A stretch of 64,000 nucleotides of DNA from Reticulitermes speratus (GCA_021186555.1 JAJKFL010000012.1:22579711-22643710); one strand, 5' to 3'. Positions 44,401 through 55,983 are shown, numbered from the stretch's first letter. Numbers and translations: made by a program. The notes: a model not told the origin generated them from the letters alone.

Positions 44401-45456
44401 TGGAGGGAGTTAATGCCTTCTGAAAATGTAATGTATTAAAAAACACACTTGTTACACAAACAATTTGGTAACTCTGGTGTGTTTGATGTGTTACTTTGTT
44501 GTGGTCAAAACTGTATAAGCTTGTCTTCCCAGCTCCACGCCTTGATGGCAATGCCTGTAGAAAAACTCCGACCAGACAACGTTGTATTCAGTCTGCTTTG
44601 GTTGTGGAATTCCTGTTAGTTCATGTTCTGATATGTATACCTGCTTAAACATTTCCAATGAGCATCATTACTTTTCTCAGAAAAGGTATGAAAATGTGTT
44701 TCACTGGTTAGAAACTACATTTACATACAGGGAAGTAAGTATCCAGTCATTTAAGTCTTATTTGTTTCAATATAGCTGCAGGCATATGATTAACAGGTAA
44801 TTTCATTTAAATAGAAGTAAGTTAAGGTATGGTATGCATTTCACAATATTTCTTCCTAGGTGTGTGGCTTTTCAGTCTATGTTCATTAATTTTTTCTCAG
44901 CTCAGTCCATCTGCATGTGGCATTGTTTGGTGAATACAGTAAAAATTGCCTGCTTTTAACCCCCTCAGATGAGGGAAGTTATATAAATCTGTCCAATGTT
45001 AAAAGGTTTCACATAAGTAAAGTCAAGAGTGAAGTAAAGTCTGTGGCAACCTTCCTGCCTGCTTGAATTTATTTGTTTAAACTAACACTCGATTTCCCCT
45101 CCCTACTCTGGGTTTTTAACGGTGGCATGGGAAATGGATGTCTTTTTGTTGCGATAAAATTAGAACCATTGTTGATAATTTTGCTCTGAACCTAAACTTT
45201 TGTAACTGCATGACTGAAGGAAATCTTAATTTTACTAACCTAGGCTAAACTTTTTTCCTTCTTTGGGAGTCAAATTCCGTTTACAAACATTTTGGTGAAT
45301 GTCGTTGTCTTAGCTAACGTCTATGCAATAAAGCATATATTCTAAGGTAGTTTCTCTCCTAATAGTGACAGTACGTATCAAAATCACAAGGTCTTTACTC
45401 TTCTTGTTCATAAGAGGATAGTGAAACATTTCTATTCTCTTCTGGGATTGGTTCAG

Positions 45457-48400
45457 AGCCGAGTGATGTTCGCAAGGCAAGAAAGCGTGTTCGACGTCCC
45501 TCGCAGGCAGGAAGGTCACGCCATGGTAGCGCAGAGGGCAAACCAGGTCGCCGCCACTACCAACCACCACCACCACCACCACTCTTCCGTTCCTCCGCTC
45601 ACCTGCACAGACATGCAGAACCCCCACAACTATGAAAATGTAACTGTCCCATTGAACGCAAAATCACACCAGCACCACCTTATATCAGGAGATAGCAAAA
45701 CAGACACGTCTGAGTCTAGAATCAGTACAGGTCATTACCAAACAACAAAGAGGAGATACCACCAGATGCAGCGTATGGGGAAGGCCGTTATGAAGGGTGT
45801 TTCACCCCACTCAGATCAAGGAGCCATAAAGGAGTTTACCTGAAGGAACAGCTGAGAATGCCAGAAGCGGGTTGACTGACCTGGCTAATGGCAGGATTAG
45901 TGACAAAAAACTTTCGGAGTTATCAACACAGCAAGGGGAGACTTACCACACGGACACACATCCTTTACAGAAAACTATGAAGTGTCATGATACATTTCGA
46001 AGATATAGCAGCAGTACTGTGAAGTCTTCAGGTGACAGTACTAGCTTGCAGGATGAGAGGTGTTCTAATGAGAAGCACTCTGATTCTGGTTATGACACTT
46101 TACAAGCTAGCAGGGTTGTCCCTGGATTCACAGAATTTTTGGGAGTTCAGCACTCATATGTAAATCCAAAAAAGAGTTCAGAGTTAGTGTACCCTGTTCA
46201 CGAGGTAAACTGGGATCCCTCAAGGGTTAGGGGCCCAGTCAAAAATAAGGAAGATTGGAATATGAATCTCGGCGTGTCAGGACTAATGGACTTGTCGTTT
46301 CAGTGTACTGGTGGGAACAGACGTAAGGGGGAGGAGAGGGAGGACTTTATTCACAATGTCGAATCACCACCTAAAAACATTGTTCAAAGTCGCATTAAAG
46401 CTTTCGAAACTGGAAAGGAAGGTGACGAGTCAGTATTAGGGAGGGAATCCTTACAGATGCAAGAACCCCTCAAGTTGTCTCCTCCAATGTACCATCCCAA
46501 TGAGGCCCATGTTTCAAGCCTCAGGAACACAGACCATCAACATCCCCCAGCAGACGAATTTCAACAACACAGGAAGACTGATTTAAGTAATTTTGTTTTT
46601 GGTGATGCCTTATCTTCAGACAACCGAAAATCCTCCGAAACATGTCATAACGTTACCGAAAAAACACCAGTGAATCCGAGAATAACCCAAAATCTGTACG
46701 AGACCTTCTGGCAGATTTTGAAAGAAAATCGCAGCTGGTTAAAGAACGCCAAGCAGCTGAGAAAGAGCGATGCTCTGAGGGCGGACCGGGAAAGAGGTGC
46801 GTCTTCAGCGACACGGAAACGTTACTCTACGACACATCAAGTGATGCTGAAGGACTCTCTGAAGGCGGGAAACAATCAGGAGAAGCAACTGTAGAACGTC
46901 AGCTAGACGAGTCCAGAACAACTATTGTCTATAGCGACGAAGATGAAGACAAGGATGAAGAGGTCGCTGCAGCTCTTGGACGAAGAGAAAGGTTCTTCAC
47001 TTCCGGTCGAGATCTGGGAAGGAACATAGATCCTGGTGATTATGGAGATCGTAGGCATCGGAAAAGGAAAACCTCAAAATCAAGCCTCGCTGCCACCGAT
47101 CCCATAACCATCGACGACCTGGAAGTTATAGTCACTCCAGGCTATCTTCGTCTGAGCATGGCAGAGTCTGTTGAAACCCACGACGATTCTGAGTCAGTCT
47201 GTAGTACGCCTACCAGGTATGAGCAGTGTAAAACACAAGAGAAACCTGGAGTGACAACAAAAGGTAAAAAGTCGGAAGGAAAGTGTAATGCCTTGGTGTG
47301 TCTGGAAGAACATTACATGCCAATGACGCCTTCAAAGAAAGCAGTATTGGCACCACCCGATGCGTTTAGCAATACTCGAAGCCCCTCGGCATCACATACT
47401 GTAATAATGGAGAACATATTTGGGGACAGAAGTTGCGAAGAAAGTTCGTATGTGGAGATGGCAGATGATGGACTCATTCGCTCATTACTAGCTCCGGAGC
47501 CTAACCCATCGTTCTTGTCAAAGTTTGATCCTAAGAAAATCAACATCAGTGATTCAGCACCAACTTATGCTACTCCTGAGAGTCCGCGATATTGTGAAAT
47601 AGGTTCTACCGGCAAGGAGAACAGCTGTGTCACCACTCATTACGAATTCTTATATAAAGCTTCTACACAGTATGAACCTGTTTACATGGAAGTGAGTCCA
47701 CTGATGGAGGCATTAAAAATCGGTGACTTATCAGACATTCCAGATACGGCACAAAATGAAGGCGGTGAGAGGAGAGACATGTCTGACAGTACTGCTTTGC
47801 ACGACATTTCCGAGAAGTCTAAATCCGGAGAGGAGGATGGCGTTGAGTCTCAGCCACAAGCACCTCCACGGACTAGTCTTCCTGACATCCTGAATACAGC
47901 TTCAGCCCAACAGAAACAGCAACGGAAAGTCCTTTCTAAATCCGACCGTGATAGTTCTGACGCCGATGACGAAGCTTCCAAAGACCTAGATTCCCTTGAC
48001 GCTCCACGCCACCTCGATTTAGCTTGTCTGACACATTTCGTCCTGCGTCATACTACCTCGGCGCCAGCAGTATGAGCGATAGGGCGCTTATAGTTTTGGG
48101 CGGCGTGGCCGCAACTACAGTGGAACAACACGATTCCTCTGACAGCGATCTCGTGTCGCCGCCACCTATTCCAACAAGCCCGCTTCCACTGGACGACTTC
48201 GACAACTCTCTAGAACTCCCAGAAACGTCTCTCGATATAAATAAGCAATCCCAGATGCCATCAACAGTTGGCAGCGAAACTGAATCCAACGAAAAAAACG
48301 AGTCGCGGGTGTGCGAAAAAGCGCTGGATATACAAAGAGTAAAACTTCAGACCGTACGTAGGTCGTTTAAGCTCACCCCTTTTTCTACCGCCAATGTACG

Positions 48401-50972
48401 GCACAGGAGATATTAATAGTTCCGGTAGCGAATCAGTAGATCTAAGAAATGAACAAGATTCAAAAAATATAGACCGTTTGCTTAAGAGGCGTCCGGTTTC
48501 CGATGACATTCTTGGAATGGTGGGTGTGTCTGGCTACCTTTTGACTCCCTACGTTGAACGGCGGTCAGCTGGGAGTGATCTTGAATCTGTGGGAAGCAGA
48601 AGCGGTCTTGCCGTGGATTTGGATAACGGCGTGAGCATTGATCTCGATCAGTATCTTGAAGAGCTGCAGGGAAAAGACGCCTTCAAAATAGACACATGTT
48701 CAAAGGACGTGGACCAAGATTGCTGCGAAACCTGGGGGAAGGATATGCACGGAATTAACGGAAATTTTGATGATACACAGCAAGAAATTGAAGTCTCCCC
48801 TGGAAGCGCCAAGAAATTTGAAAATCCTGACGTAACAGTTTTTACAAGTAATATAATCGATGTTTTCCAGAAAGAGGACCGATGTTAGGGAGTCCGTTCG
48901 ATCTCCAGATGTAACTTACTTCCGTGGAAGGGGACAGTAGTGGTTTGTCTTCACGCGCTTACGAACTATCGCCGCCGAGAAGTGAAGAGGTGCAGTACGA
49001 GAACTTGCAGATGTACCTGCCGCCGCCTCTACCGCATGATAATAATACTCATGGCATTGAAACGTCAGAGATCACGATCCCTTTTGATGGGGTTATCAGA
49101 CGTGGTTATCGTGCCACTTCCAATGTTGAGGTGCATGGGCTTGATGCGCAGCATGCAGGAGCCCCATACTACTACTCAGATCTCTTGAAAGGAGAAGAGG
49201 ATGGATCTGCCAGCTCCACTTTTGAAAAAAATGTCAACAGCCTGCGCGGATACCCATGCTTTTTGTCGAATCCCGCAACCACGGCAAATCGTGTATTATC
49301 TTCTGCGTCTCGTGTACAGCCTCTAAACAACCAACGTGAAAATGTATCAGAGACCTCCTTTGCGAAAAGGAATGACATTGGGCGCAAAGTGAACGCGATT
49401 CACCAATCACCATCCTTCCCCGCTCAGTCGTTTCCTACGCAACATGTTGTATCTAACAAAGAGGAGAGTCGCCTTCTGGCAGAAGAACTGAAATCGACCA
49501 CAGTTCATTTCCTTGGTGCAGCAAACAAACGAGGACAGGTGGATGAGAGAAACTTGTATGAAGCTGACACGATCCAACGCCGTAAAGGTATCTCTTTGCG
49601 AGACAGTAGCGATTCACATGCGCGCAGGTATCTCTCCCAGACACCGGATTATAATGGGATGCTGAACGCGGTCAATTTGTACCCTCATGGACTGCGTGAC
49701 AAGTCGTTTCCCCTTGTAGGTGACGAATCGGGCAGGAATTATTCCCGTCAGCCACAGAGGAGCAGGTCCCTGGAAGGCCTTATCGACGATCCGAATGTCC
49801 TTCAGGCTATCAGCGAACGTCAGTCGCTTCGAGGAGCCCACGGATCAGTAGGATTTCCAGTCCTCTGGATTGACGGCGTCCCTTACTAACGTCCCTCACA
49901 GTGTGGCAAGCGACATGACACAGACACACGAAAGCAGGACTGGAATGGCCGCGTGTGTCCCCACACAGTACAATCAGGAGCATCAAGGGGGCATGAGAAA
50001 CAGGCCTCCTCCACCTATACAGCAGGAGGTGGATTTGGGCCCTTGCGAAGGTGATGACCTGTGGGAGGAGGATGCCCTCTGGAGGGAGAGTCTGAGAAGA
50101 GTTAGTTTGAGGCATACTCGGTCCCTAGACAACCTGGATGTTGGGCGTGCAGTACGGAGCAGCAGCAGGCTCAGCACGTCAAGTGTCGCCACATCCGCTT
50201 CCACTGTTGAACAAAGTGGGCGAAGCACAGACCTACTGTCAGGCGGAGGATGCATGCGGCAGAAGATAAGTCGGGATGTGACCTATGTGAATGACAGCAT
50301 TGTGCGAAGTAGCCATCACAGGACTGGAGTCCTCGAGGCAGAGGGAATACGAAGAGGACTACAGGGAGGGTCGGCGCCGAACCCGGAGACGCCCACAGCA
50401 GAGCCAGTGCCGCGTATCGGACGACGTGGCTTCCGAAGCAGAGCGGGATGACGGTGTGCACTACGAGCGTTTGTCTCGGTACTCTGAGAGTCTGGAGAGA
50501 ACCAGGAGGGGCCAAACTTTCCTGGAGGGATATATCTGGGATGAGGACCAGGAGACGTTCAGGAAGCATCAAAATGACCCAGCATCACCACAACAGCAAC
50601 ACCAGTCCCAACAGCAGCAGCATTTTTTAGGGGTTTCCAGCCTTCCTCCTCAACCTCCTCCTCAGCCGCCGCCATCATTTGAAATCGACAGAGAGAAACT
50701 TCGGCAGTGGGACTTGATGTCCAGTGCACCACTACTTCAGCAGCAGATGTTGGGGGCGTCAGCAGGGACACCTGCTGTGGTAAAGCAACCACTGGCATTT
50801 GGTGGAATGGTCACGGGGGTGGTGGTGGGGGTGGAAGGGGAGGAAACTTTGCCGGACATAGGGGGAAGGCGGCAGCAGCAGCAGCAATGGCAACTTCCAG
50901 ATTTGACAATGCCACATGCAGACAACACAGACCCAACAACAGAGGAAGGCAACAGGGCACACGGCCCATCGG
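45457..50972 (+). CDS. kmr: kramer/PLEKHA-like PH protein, 5.5-kb exon with multiple frame breaks
   Basis: Begins AG-CCG-AGT, phase 1, giving EPSDVRKARKRVRRPS after the exon at 38532. The coding text then moves between frames: frame 3 to ~45622, frame 1 to ~45830, frame 2 to ~46660, frame 1 to ~47995, frame 3 to ~48380, frame 1 to ~48870, frame 3 to ~49850 (with a TAA at 48912), frame 1 to ~50325, frame 2 to the end. Several switches sit at homopolymers (C5 near 45621, A6 near 46658, T5 near 48380). The gaps are too small for introns. Recognisable islands: NNPKSVRDLLADFERKSQLV, KRCVFSDTETLLYDTSSD, TIDDLEVIVTPGYLRLSM, HYMPMTP, LDQYLEELQGK, HYERLSRYSESLERTRRGQT and FEIDREKLRQWDLM. The exon ends before GTGAGT at 50973, or at an in-frame TAG at 50978. 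Probably one real exon with sequence errors; decay cannot be excluded. Confidence 0.75.
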
Positions 50973-52406
50973 GTGAGTAGGGATGCACTGATGTTCTGTC
51001 AGTGTGAATGAATGTTCTGTTTTCAGATATTCAGTTTGACAGTAGCCTTAAGATTTTCTACAGGTACTCTGTGGATTATGAATACAGAACTGAATTTTCC
51101 AGATCAACTAGTGAACCTATCCCCCATTTTTTTCATTCCGATTGATCGAGTTTCGAGTTCTTGGTCAGCTATGAGGCGCGCATCCGTTCTGTCGGTTACA
51201 TACAACTCACCGCAGAATTACAGTTTTTTACTCCGGGTTTTTTTTTGTTACATAAACTTTTGTCTCGGAAGAGGCAAGAACCATGTCAAGAAGACGTTTT
51301 CAAGCTTCAGGATTGCGATGACATTTACGTGTATGCAGCAACAACTAAAAGGAAATGAGTTCAGAATGTAAGAGAGCTCATTCACCAGCAAGCTGCTTCC
51401 TTTAGCGCATGTGATTATTTGATACATAAATGTTGGACCACATGACATGCAGTGCTTTCACTAATGTAATATGATGGCAGGGGAGTGACGCTTTGTTCCG
51501 GAGAATGGAAGAGAAGCGCGAGATTGTAAAGATGCGAGATTGCTTCGACTTTAATTTGATATAATTTGAGCACTGCTTTCAGGGTGATGATTTCATTTTG
51601 GTCGTGGTTTATTGAAAGTACAGCAGGTGTCCCTGAGATTACACAATAAACACACGTGCACAACCGAAATTGGTATCAGCTGCAAAGGTGCATATTTCCA
51701 GTTAGTTTCTTTTCTGCTAGTGGGCGGAAGAGTCGAACGCTTCTCCCGTAAAGTCGGGGCGTCTCATAAAGCGTTAGGTCGACTCTCGCCTGTGCTGTCT
51801 TCCATATAGGCCTATACATACGTACAGACTTACATACATAGATTTCCGAATATAATACATATCTAACATACCTTACGCATGTTAGAGTAGGTGTTGGGAA
51901 TGACCTCCGTTAACATGCTTGGTTTCGAAGGAACTGATATATCGTGCAACCGTCTTCTAAATTTTCTACACTCTAATACGATTTCTTCCGAATGTAGGTT
52001 TCCACATTGAAAATCCTATGTATGGAACTGTACTGCATTCTGATGAACAAAAGAAATGTACGGTACACAGTGTTTCACACGTCTGTTACATACAGCAGAT
52101 TAGACTGAACTGTGACTTAGATTATGCAGTGTAACTGCAAATGTGACGGTACGACTGGCAGTGTGCGGATCATGCAGCTGCCATTAAACCTGCCGCGCAG
52201 TGTCGACAATTTATAGACAAGAACTACAAACAGTATTTAATAAATTTCACATTTAATAATCTGTTCACCAGGTGTCAAGCATCTCTGTGAGTTGGAGATT
52301 AATTCCAGCACCTGCTAGAACATGCAGTAAGTTATATATTATATGAAGACACGTAGGACTTAAGCTTGCCGTTCGTCTGGGTTCGGTTTTCAGTTGACCT
52401 CCCTGT

Positions 52407-52458
<52 letters not shown>

Positions 52459-52571
52459 TTTCTTTTAATAGTGTTATACGTTGTTTTGATTTAATGTTTT
52501 TGTAATGACACCAGTAAGTCTGTTAAGTCCGTGTCTCTTATTTAATGACGTCAGGGGATTCTTAACTTTGG
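50973..52571. other. downstream of last recognised exon; (GT)n and (GA)n near 52.4 kb
   Basis: No further kmr exon recognised. An AATAAA lies at 51645-51650 and could serve polyadenylation if the TAG at 50978 is the true stop; this is weak. (GT)n at about 52411-52437 runs straight into (GA)n to 52459. Confidence 0.45.
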
Positions 52572-52790
52572 GACTTGATGGTGAATGATTACCTTCACTC
52601 TTCGTCTGCTCTACTCCCGGGTAAAGAGCCCCCGGTACCCATTGCGTTGAAAGCTGTATGGCCCACAGCTGGTCTGGACCATATAGAGAAAGGAAAATCT
52701 CTTCCTCTGCCGGGAATCTATCCACAATTCCTCGGTTGTCCAGCCCGTAATTTTTATACATGATTGTCCATCCCGGCACCTATAAGTAGT
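52572..52790 (-). repeat. SINE family A, minus orientation
   Basis: 'CTGCTCTACTCCCGGGTAAA', 'GAGCCCCCGGTACCCATTGC', 'CCCACAGCTGGTCTGGACCA', 'CTGCCGGGAATCTATCCACA' and 'CCAGCCCGTAA' give tail, body and reversed B box. Confidence 0.75.
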
Positions 52791-52904
52791 CAAGTTAATA
52801 TATGCGTTAAATGTAGTCATCTGTATACTTAATTAAGATACACGCCATGCAGACATTTGAGTGGGTACAGGTTTACTTAACATATTATTAACCTCGGCAC
52901 CCAG

Positions 52905-53095
52905 ATGGTGGTGGTAGGTGGCTTCCCCCGCCCCGCTGGGAAAGACCACAGTACCCACTGGATGGAACACTGGGTGGGTGGACACCATAGCCGCTGTGTA
53001 CACTTTGGACAGTAAAATGTATCAGTCGCTGCCAGGAATCGAACCCCGATTATACCGTCGTCCAGCCCACAACCTGATCACTGTACTGACTGATC
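52905..53095 (-). repeat. SINE family A, minus orientation (second copy)
   Basis: 'CCACAGTACCCACTGGATGG', 'GTCGCTGCCAGGAATCGAAC', 'CCCGATTATACCGTCGTCCA' and 'GCCCACAACCTGATCACTGT'. Orientation is the same as the copy 110 bp to its left. Confidence 0.7.
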
Positions 53096-53119
53096 TTCGT
53101 TTATTGTAGGTATAGGTCA

Positions 53120-53401
53120 GGTTTGCCTATCCCAGTGGCCGTGCGGTCTAAGGCGTGGGTCTTCGGCCGCTCGCTTACTAGGATCGTGGGCTCGAATCCC
53201 ACCGGGGGCATGGATGTCTGTCTCTTGTGAGTGTTGTGTGTTGTCAGGTAGAGGTCTCTGCGACGAGCTGGTCCCTCGTCCAGAGGAGTCCTACCGACTG
53301 TGGTGTGTCTCAAATGTGTGTGATCACGAAACCTCGACGAAACGAGGAGGCCCAGGCCCATATAGGGCTGTCGAGCCATAAGGGGGAGAGAAAAAAAAAG
53401 G
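53120..53401 (+). repeat. tRNA-headed SINE, family C, with target duplication
   Basis: Head 'CCCAGTGGCCGTGCGGTCTA' (A box) and 'GGGCTCGAATCCCACCGGGG' (B box) resembles a tRNA-Leu/Ser type; body 'CATGGATGTCTGTCTCTTGT', 'CAGAGGAGTCCTACCGACTG', ending in GGGGGAGAGAAAAAAAAAG. The flanks share GGTCAGG before and after. The minus strand gives the familiar spurious peptide MPPVGFEPTILVSERPKTHA. Only copy of this family seen in the window. Confidence 0.85.
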
Positions 53402-53791
53402 TCAGGGTTATCAGTGCTTAAATTTGTTTAAATCTGTTTGGAATTACCAGCGTGAAAATAGCATCTTTGCATTCGATAAGAGTCACTACGTCTGTAGACC
53501 TTGCAGTGGGACGCAGCAGTAAACATGGTGTCAGCACGAACCTCTCCGAACAAAAGCAAAGCAGCCTGTGTCGTGTGTTACTGAGTTCCGTATATTTGAA
53601 AACTCTTACAGAAAGTACTGCCAAATAGCTTGCCGTTACATTTAAAAACTATTGCTTAAGCAGCGGTCCAACAAAGGTAAAGCTTTTTTTAAATATTGCT
53701 TTCACCGTGCATTTTCACTCAGTACTTAATAACCAACTAAATGCACATTCACTTGAAACTATTTTATAGTTTATTAAATTCTCCTAAATTC
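53402..53791. other. no recognised feature
   Basis: Nothing supported. Confidence 0.45.
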
Positions 53792-53836
53792 GCCTATGTA
53801 TGTTTCGGTCTACTTATAGACCATCTTCAGGGGGTC
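53792..53836 (-). ncRNA. hammerhead-like RNA motif
   Basis: The minus strand reads GACCCCCTGAAGATGGTCTA, TAAG, TAGACCGAAACATACATAGG. It has an exact CTGAAGA core, hairpin arms GGTCTA/TAGACC (6 bp) and GAAAC. The third stem and the strand pairing back to CCCC are weak here. Partner copy not found. Confidence 0.4.
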
Positions 53837-54082
53837 ACAAACTGCACTTCTTTCGCATCCATATGTTCAGTAAATTGCTATATGCAGTCTAGATCACTTT
53901 TTGTCTTATATGTAAGTTGTAGTAACACTTTAAAACTGATATACGTTTAAAATTGTAATATATGTGTAAAACACTGTATAATAACTTAAAAGTCTTGTCT
54001 GAGTTGTATGTACAAGGTTAAAATAGCAGCACAGTTTTCTTGTTTTCGCTCGTCATTGGCTAATTGATGCATAAAATCGTAG

Positions 54083-54306
54083 TTTTGTGTGTTCTGAAGA
54101 TCGTATTTATATTGAGCTGTTTTGTGTGTTCTGAAGATCATATTTATATTGAGCTGTTTTGTGTGTTCTGAAGATCATGTTTATATTGAGCTGTTTTTTG
54201 TGTTCTGAAGATCATATTTATATTGAGCTGTTTTGTGTGTTCTGAAGATCATATTTATATTGAGCTGTTTGTGTGTTTTGAAGATCATATTTATATTGAG
54301 CTGTTT
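54083..54306 (+). repeat. 37-bp minisatellite, six copies
   Basis: The unit begins TTTTGTGTGTTCTGAAGATC and ends ATATTTATATTGAGCTG. Six tandem copies, nearly identical (TCG/TCA, ATATT/ATGTT and GTTCT/GTTTT variants). Each unit contains CTGAAGAT, the first core of the neighbouring hammerhead-like motifs. Confidence 0.95.
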
Positions 54307-54349
54307 TGTTTCGTGTGCTGTCGTTGTTAGCGGTGCGAACTGTTAGGTT

Positions 54350-54380
54350 GTCTAGTGGACTGTGACACAGTCCACTAGAC
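54350..54380. repeat. perfect 15-bp-arm palindrome
   Basis: GTCTAGTGGACTGTG, a single A, then CACAGTCCACTAGAC. The outer T (54349) and A (54381) also pair. It lies 44 bp right of the 37-bp minisatellite. No known function. Confidence 0.92.
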
Positions 54381-54497
54381 AGGTAGTTGTCCAGGTAGTT
54401 GCCCACTACAGACAAACTACTGTCTAGGTAAAGCTGTGTGCAATAGTTGAAATTACTGTGTCAGTCAGCGCAACTTTGTTTTTATTAAAGTATAACA

Positions 54498-54536
54498 GTG
54501 CTACACGTTTCGACCCTTCTCGGTCTTCTTCAGGCA
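54498..54536 (-). ncRNA. hammerhead-like RNA motif, left arm
   Basis: Minus strand: TTGC, CTGAAGA, A, GACC..GGTC hairpin, GAAAC, GT, GTA, GCA. The TGC before the core can pair with the GCA after GTA. All invariant hammerhead core bases (CUGANGA, GAAA, U-H) are present, but one extra base lies before stem II. Confidence 0.45.
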
Positions 54537-55007
54537 AGTTCAGTTATCAAAATTAAACAGTATAACAACATGCAGTGTCTCTTCCTTCGGTTCCCATGTT
54601 TCCATCATACTCGTGTATATGTATAGATAAATATGTTTAAAACCTAGTTAAAGTGTAATGTATGTAATCTCAATAATTTTGATAAAACTTTTGCCTTTTT
54701 GATTCCATATTATTTGTGATTCTTACGTCTGATCCCGTTATATGTAATGCATCTGGTTATTAACCTATGTTATGTATGTCGTTCCCTTCTGTATTTCTGT
54801 GTAATGTGCTGTATCCTCTTGTGTATGTGCTGGTCTTGCTGTAAGATTTCTAGCTTTCCGTTGCAATGTTACATGTGTTGCAACACATTTTAAATGTTAA
54901 AGAAGTTTTAATATTTAACTTCCCATTAGCTATGTACATGATAAAAACCAGGGATCTCAAGTTAGTGTGGCACAGTGTATTTTTATACTCTTTGATTGAT
55001 AATGGAA

Positions 55008-55049
55008 TTTGCCTGAAGATGACCGGAAAGAGTGGAAACATGTAGCGAG
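55008..55049 (+). ncRNA. hammerhead-like RNA motif, right arm
   Basis: TTTGCCTGAAGATGACCGGA, AAGAGTGGAAACATGTAGCG: CTGAAGA core, a weak stem II, GAAAC, AT, GTA, then GCGA pairing with the upstream TTGC (one G-U). Confidence 0.42.
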
Positions 55050-55092
55050 TCGTTATACTTTAATGAACATATAGTTTATCTGACTGAAAGAG

Positions 55093-55983
55093 TGGCTACT
55101 TTTGTTGTGTATACTTGTTACTAACGCACGACGGGTTGTCACTCCTGAGTATTGTCTAGGTAGCTGTTCACTGTAGATTAAATTGTTGCCGAGGCAGCTC
55201 TCCACCGAGATACATAGATGAAGCGATGGGGTATCTGGAAAAACTGTCGGTGTTTCTCAAAGACTTACAAATGCCGACCAATACCTTCATATAAGCCGCA
55301 GCTTCTTCCTCTACATCCCCTTGAGTTTCATGCATAGAGGAACACACACACACACACATTTTCTGTCATATCACATTAGTTGTCACAGAAACTGTGCAAA
55401 TGATAGAACGCCCAAAAATGACTATATTATCGAGTGAGCCAGCACAGCTTTAACGCTCATGACTAAAGCGCTTGAGGGAACCGATTTGAATCTTGGTAAT
55501 GTGTTCGCTTAATTGCTGAGACTTCCGATTTGTTCAGTTCCTTCTCGAAAGTAGTGTCTTAATATAGGCCATGACCATATCCCTCCCACTCATAATTCAG
55601 CTGTTGATGGACAGTCGTAGAACCGAAAGTCGCAGTTGAGTGACGGGCGTTGTGTATTCGAGGCGTTCCGGTTTCAAATATCGACCCAGAGACCGGCTGT
55701 CTCGACTGTTCGTCTTCAGTCACGCCAAGTACATGCTGGACACTTCCTCAAATTAGACCACGATTCAACATCCTTTCGAGTTCTATAATCACTGGTTCTC
55801 TAACCATTTGACTCTATATTCAGTGTGAGCTACTGACAGCGACTGCAGATAAACCATAAATAAATAAAGTAGCGAAATGAAAGAATGGCGTTTTTGTTTA
55901 TTTAGCAGGCTGTGGGGCCCTCCACGCCTCAACAATTCGTCCCTTGTTCTTAGTGAGAAGATAAAGGCAAAGTTCACCCGTGA
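55093..55983. other. no recognised feature
   Basis: Short (CA)n at 55343-55358. Otherwise nothing supported. Confidence 0.45.

Larger units (their letters stand above)
38869..45456. other. 6.6-kb intron
   Basis: Apart from the motif at 39128, the (CA)n tract, one SINE and a G21 tract listed separately, I recognise nothing. Several minus-strand open frames (for example 42365-42712, 44210-44551) have no family content or splice context. Ends GGGATTGGTTCAG, acceptor of the last exon. Confidence 0.5.
54461..55092. mobile_element. inverted-repeat element with a hammerhead-like motif at each end
   Basis: Left end CAGTCAGCGCAACTTTG, TATTAAAGTATAAC, then a minus-oriented motif; right end has a plus-oriented motif, then GTTATACTTTAATGAACATA and CTGACTG. 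The arms (about 75-80 bp) match imperfectly and include the motif itself. The 450-bp interior is AT-rich with no supported coding. Confidence 0.7.

Noticed and set aside
45457..50972. Micro-introns explaining the frame switches
   Set aside because: The unassigned stretch at each switch is under about 20-30 nt, too short for an insect intron, and consistent GT/AG pairs are not visible.
45872..50980. Seven or eight separate genes between 45.9 and 51.0 kb
   Set aside because: The open frames abut or overlap within a few tens of bases, and protein text continues from one to the next; one frame-broken exon explains them better.
53130..53210. Functional tRNA gene (Leu/Ser-like)
   Set aside because: A and B boxes are those of a SINE head: a body, A-rich tail and flanking GGTCAGG duplication follow. 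The acceptor stem is not formed.
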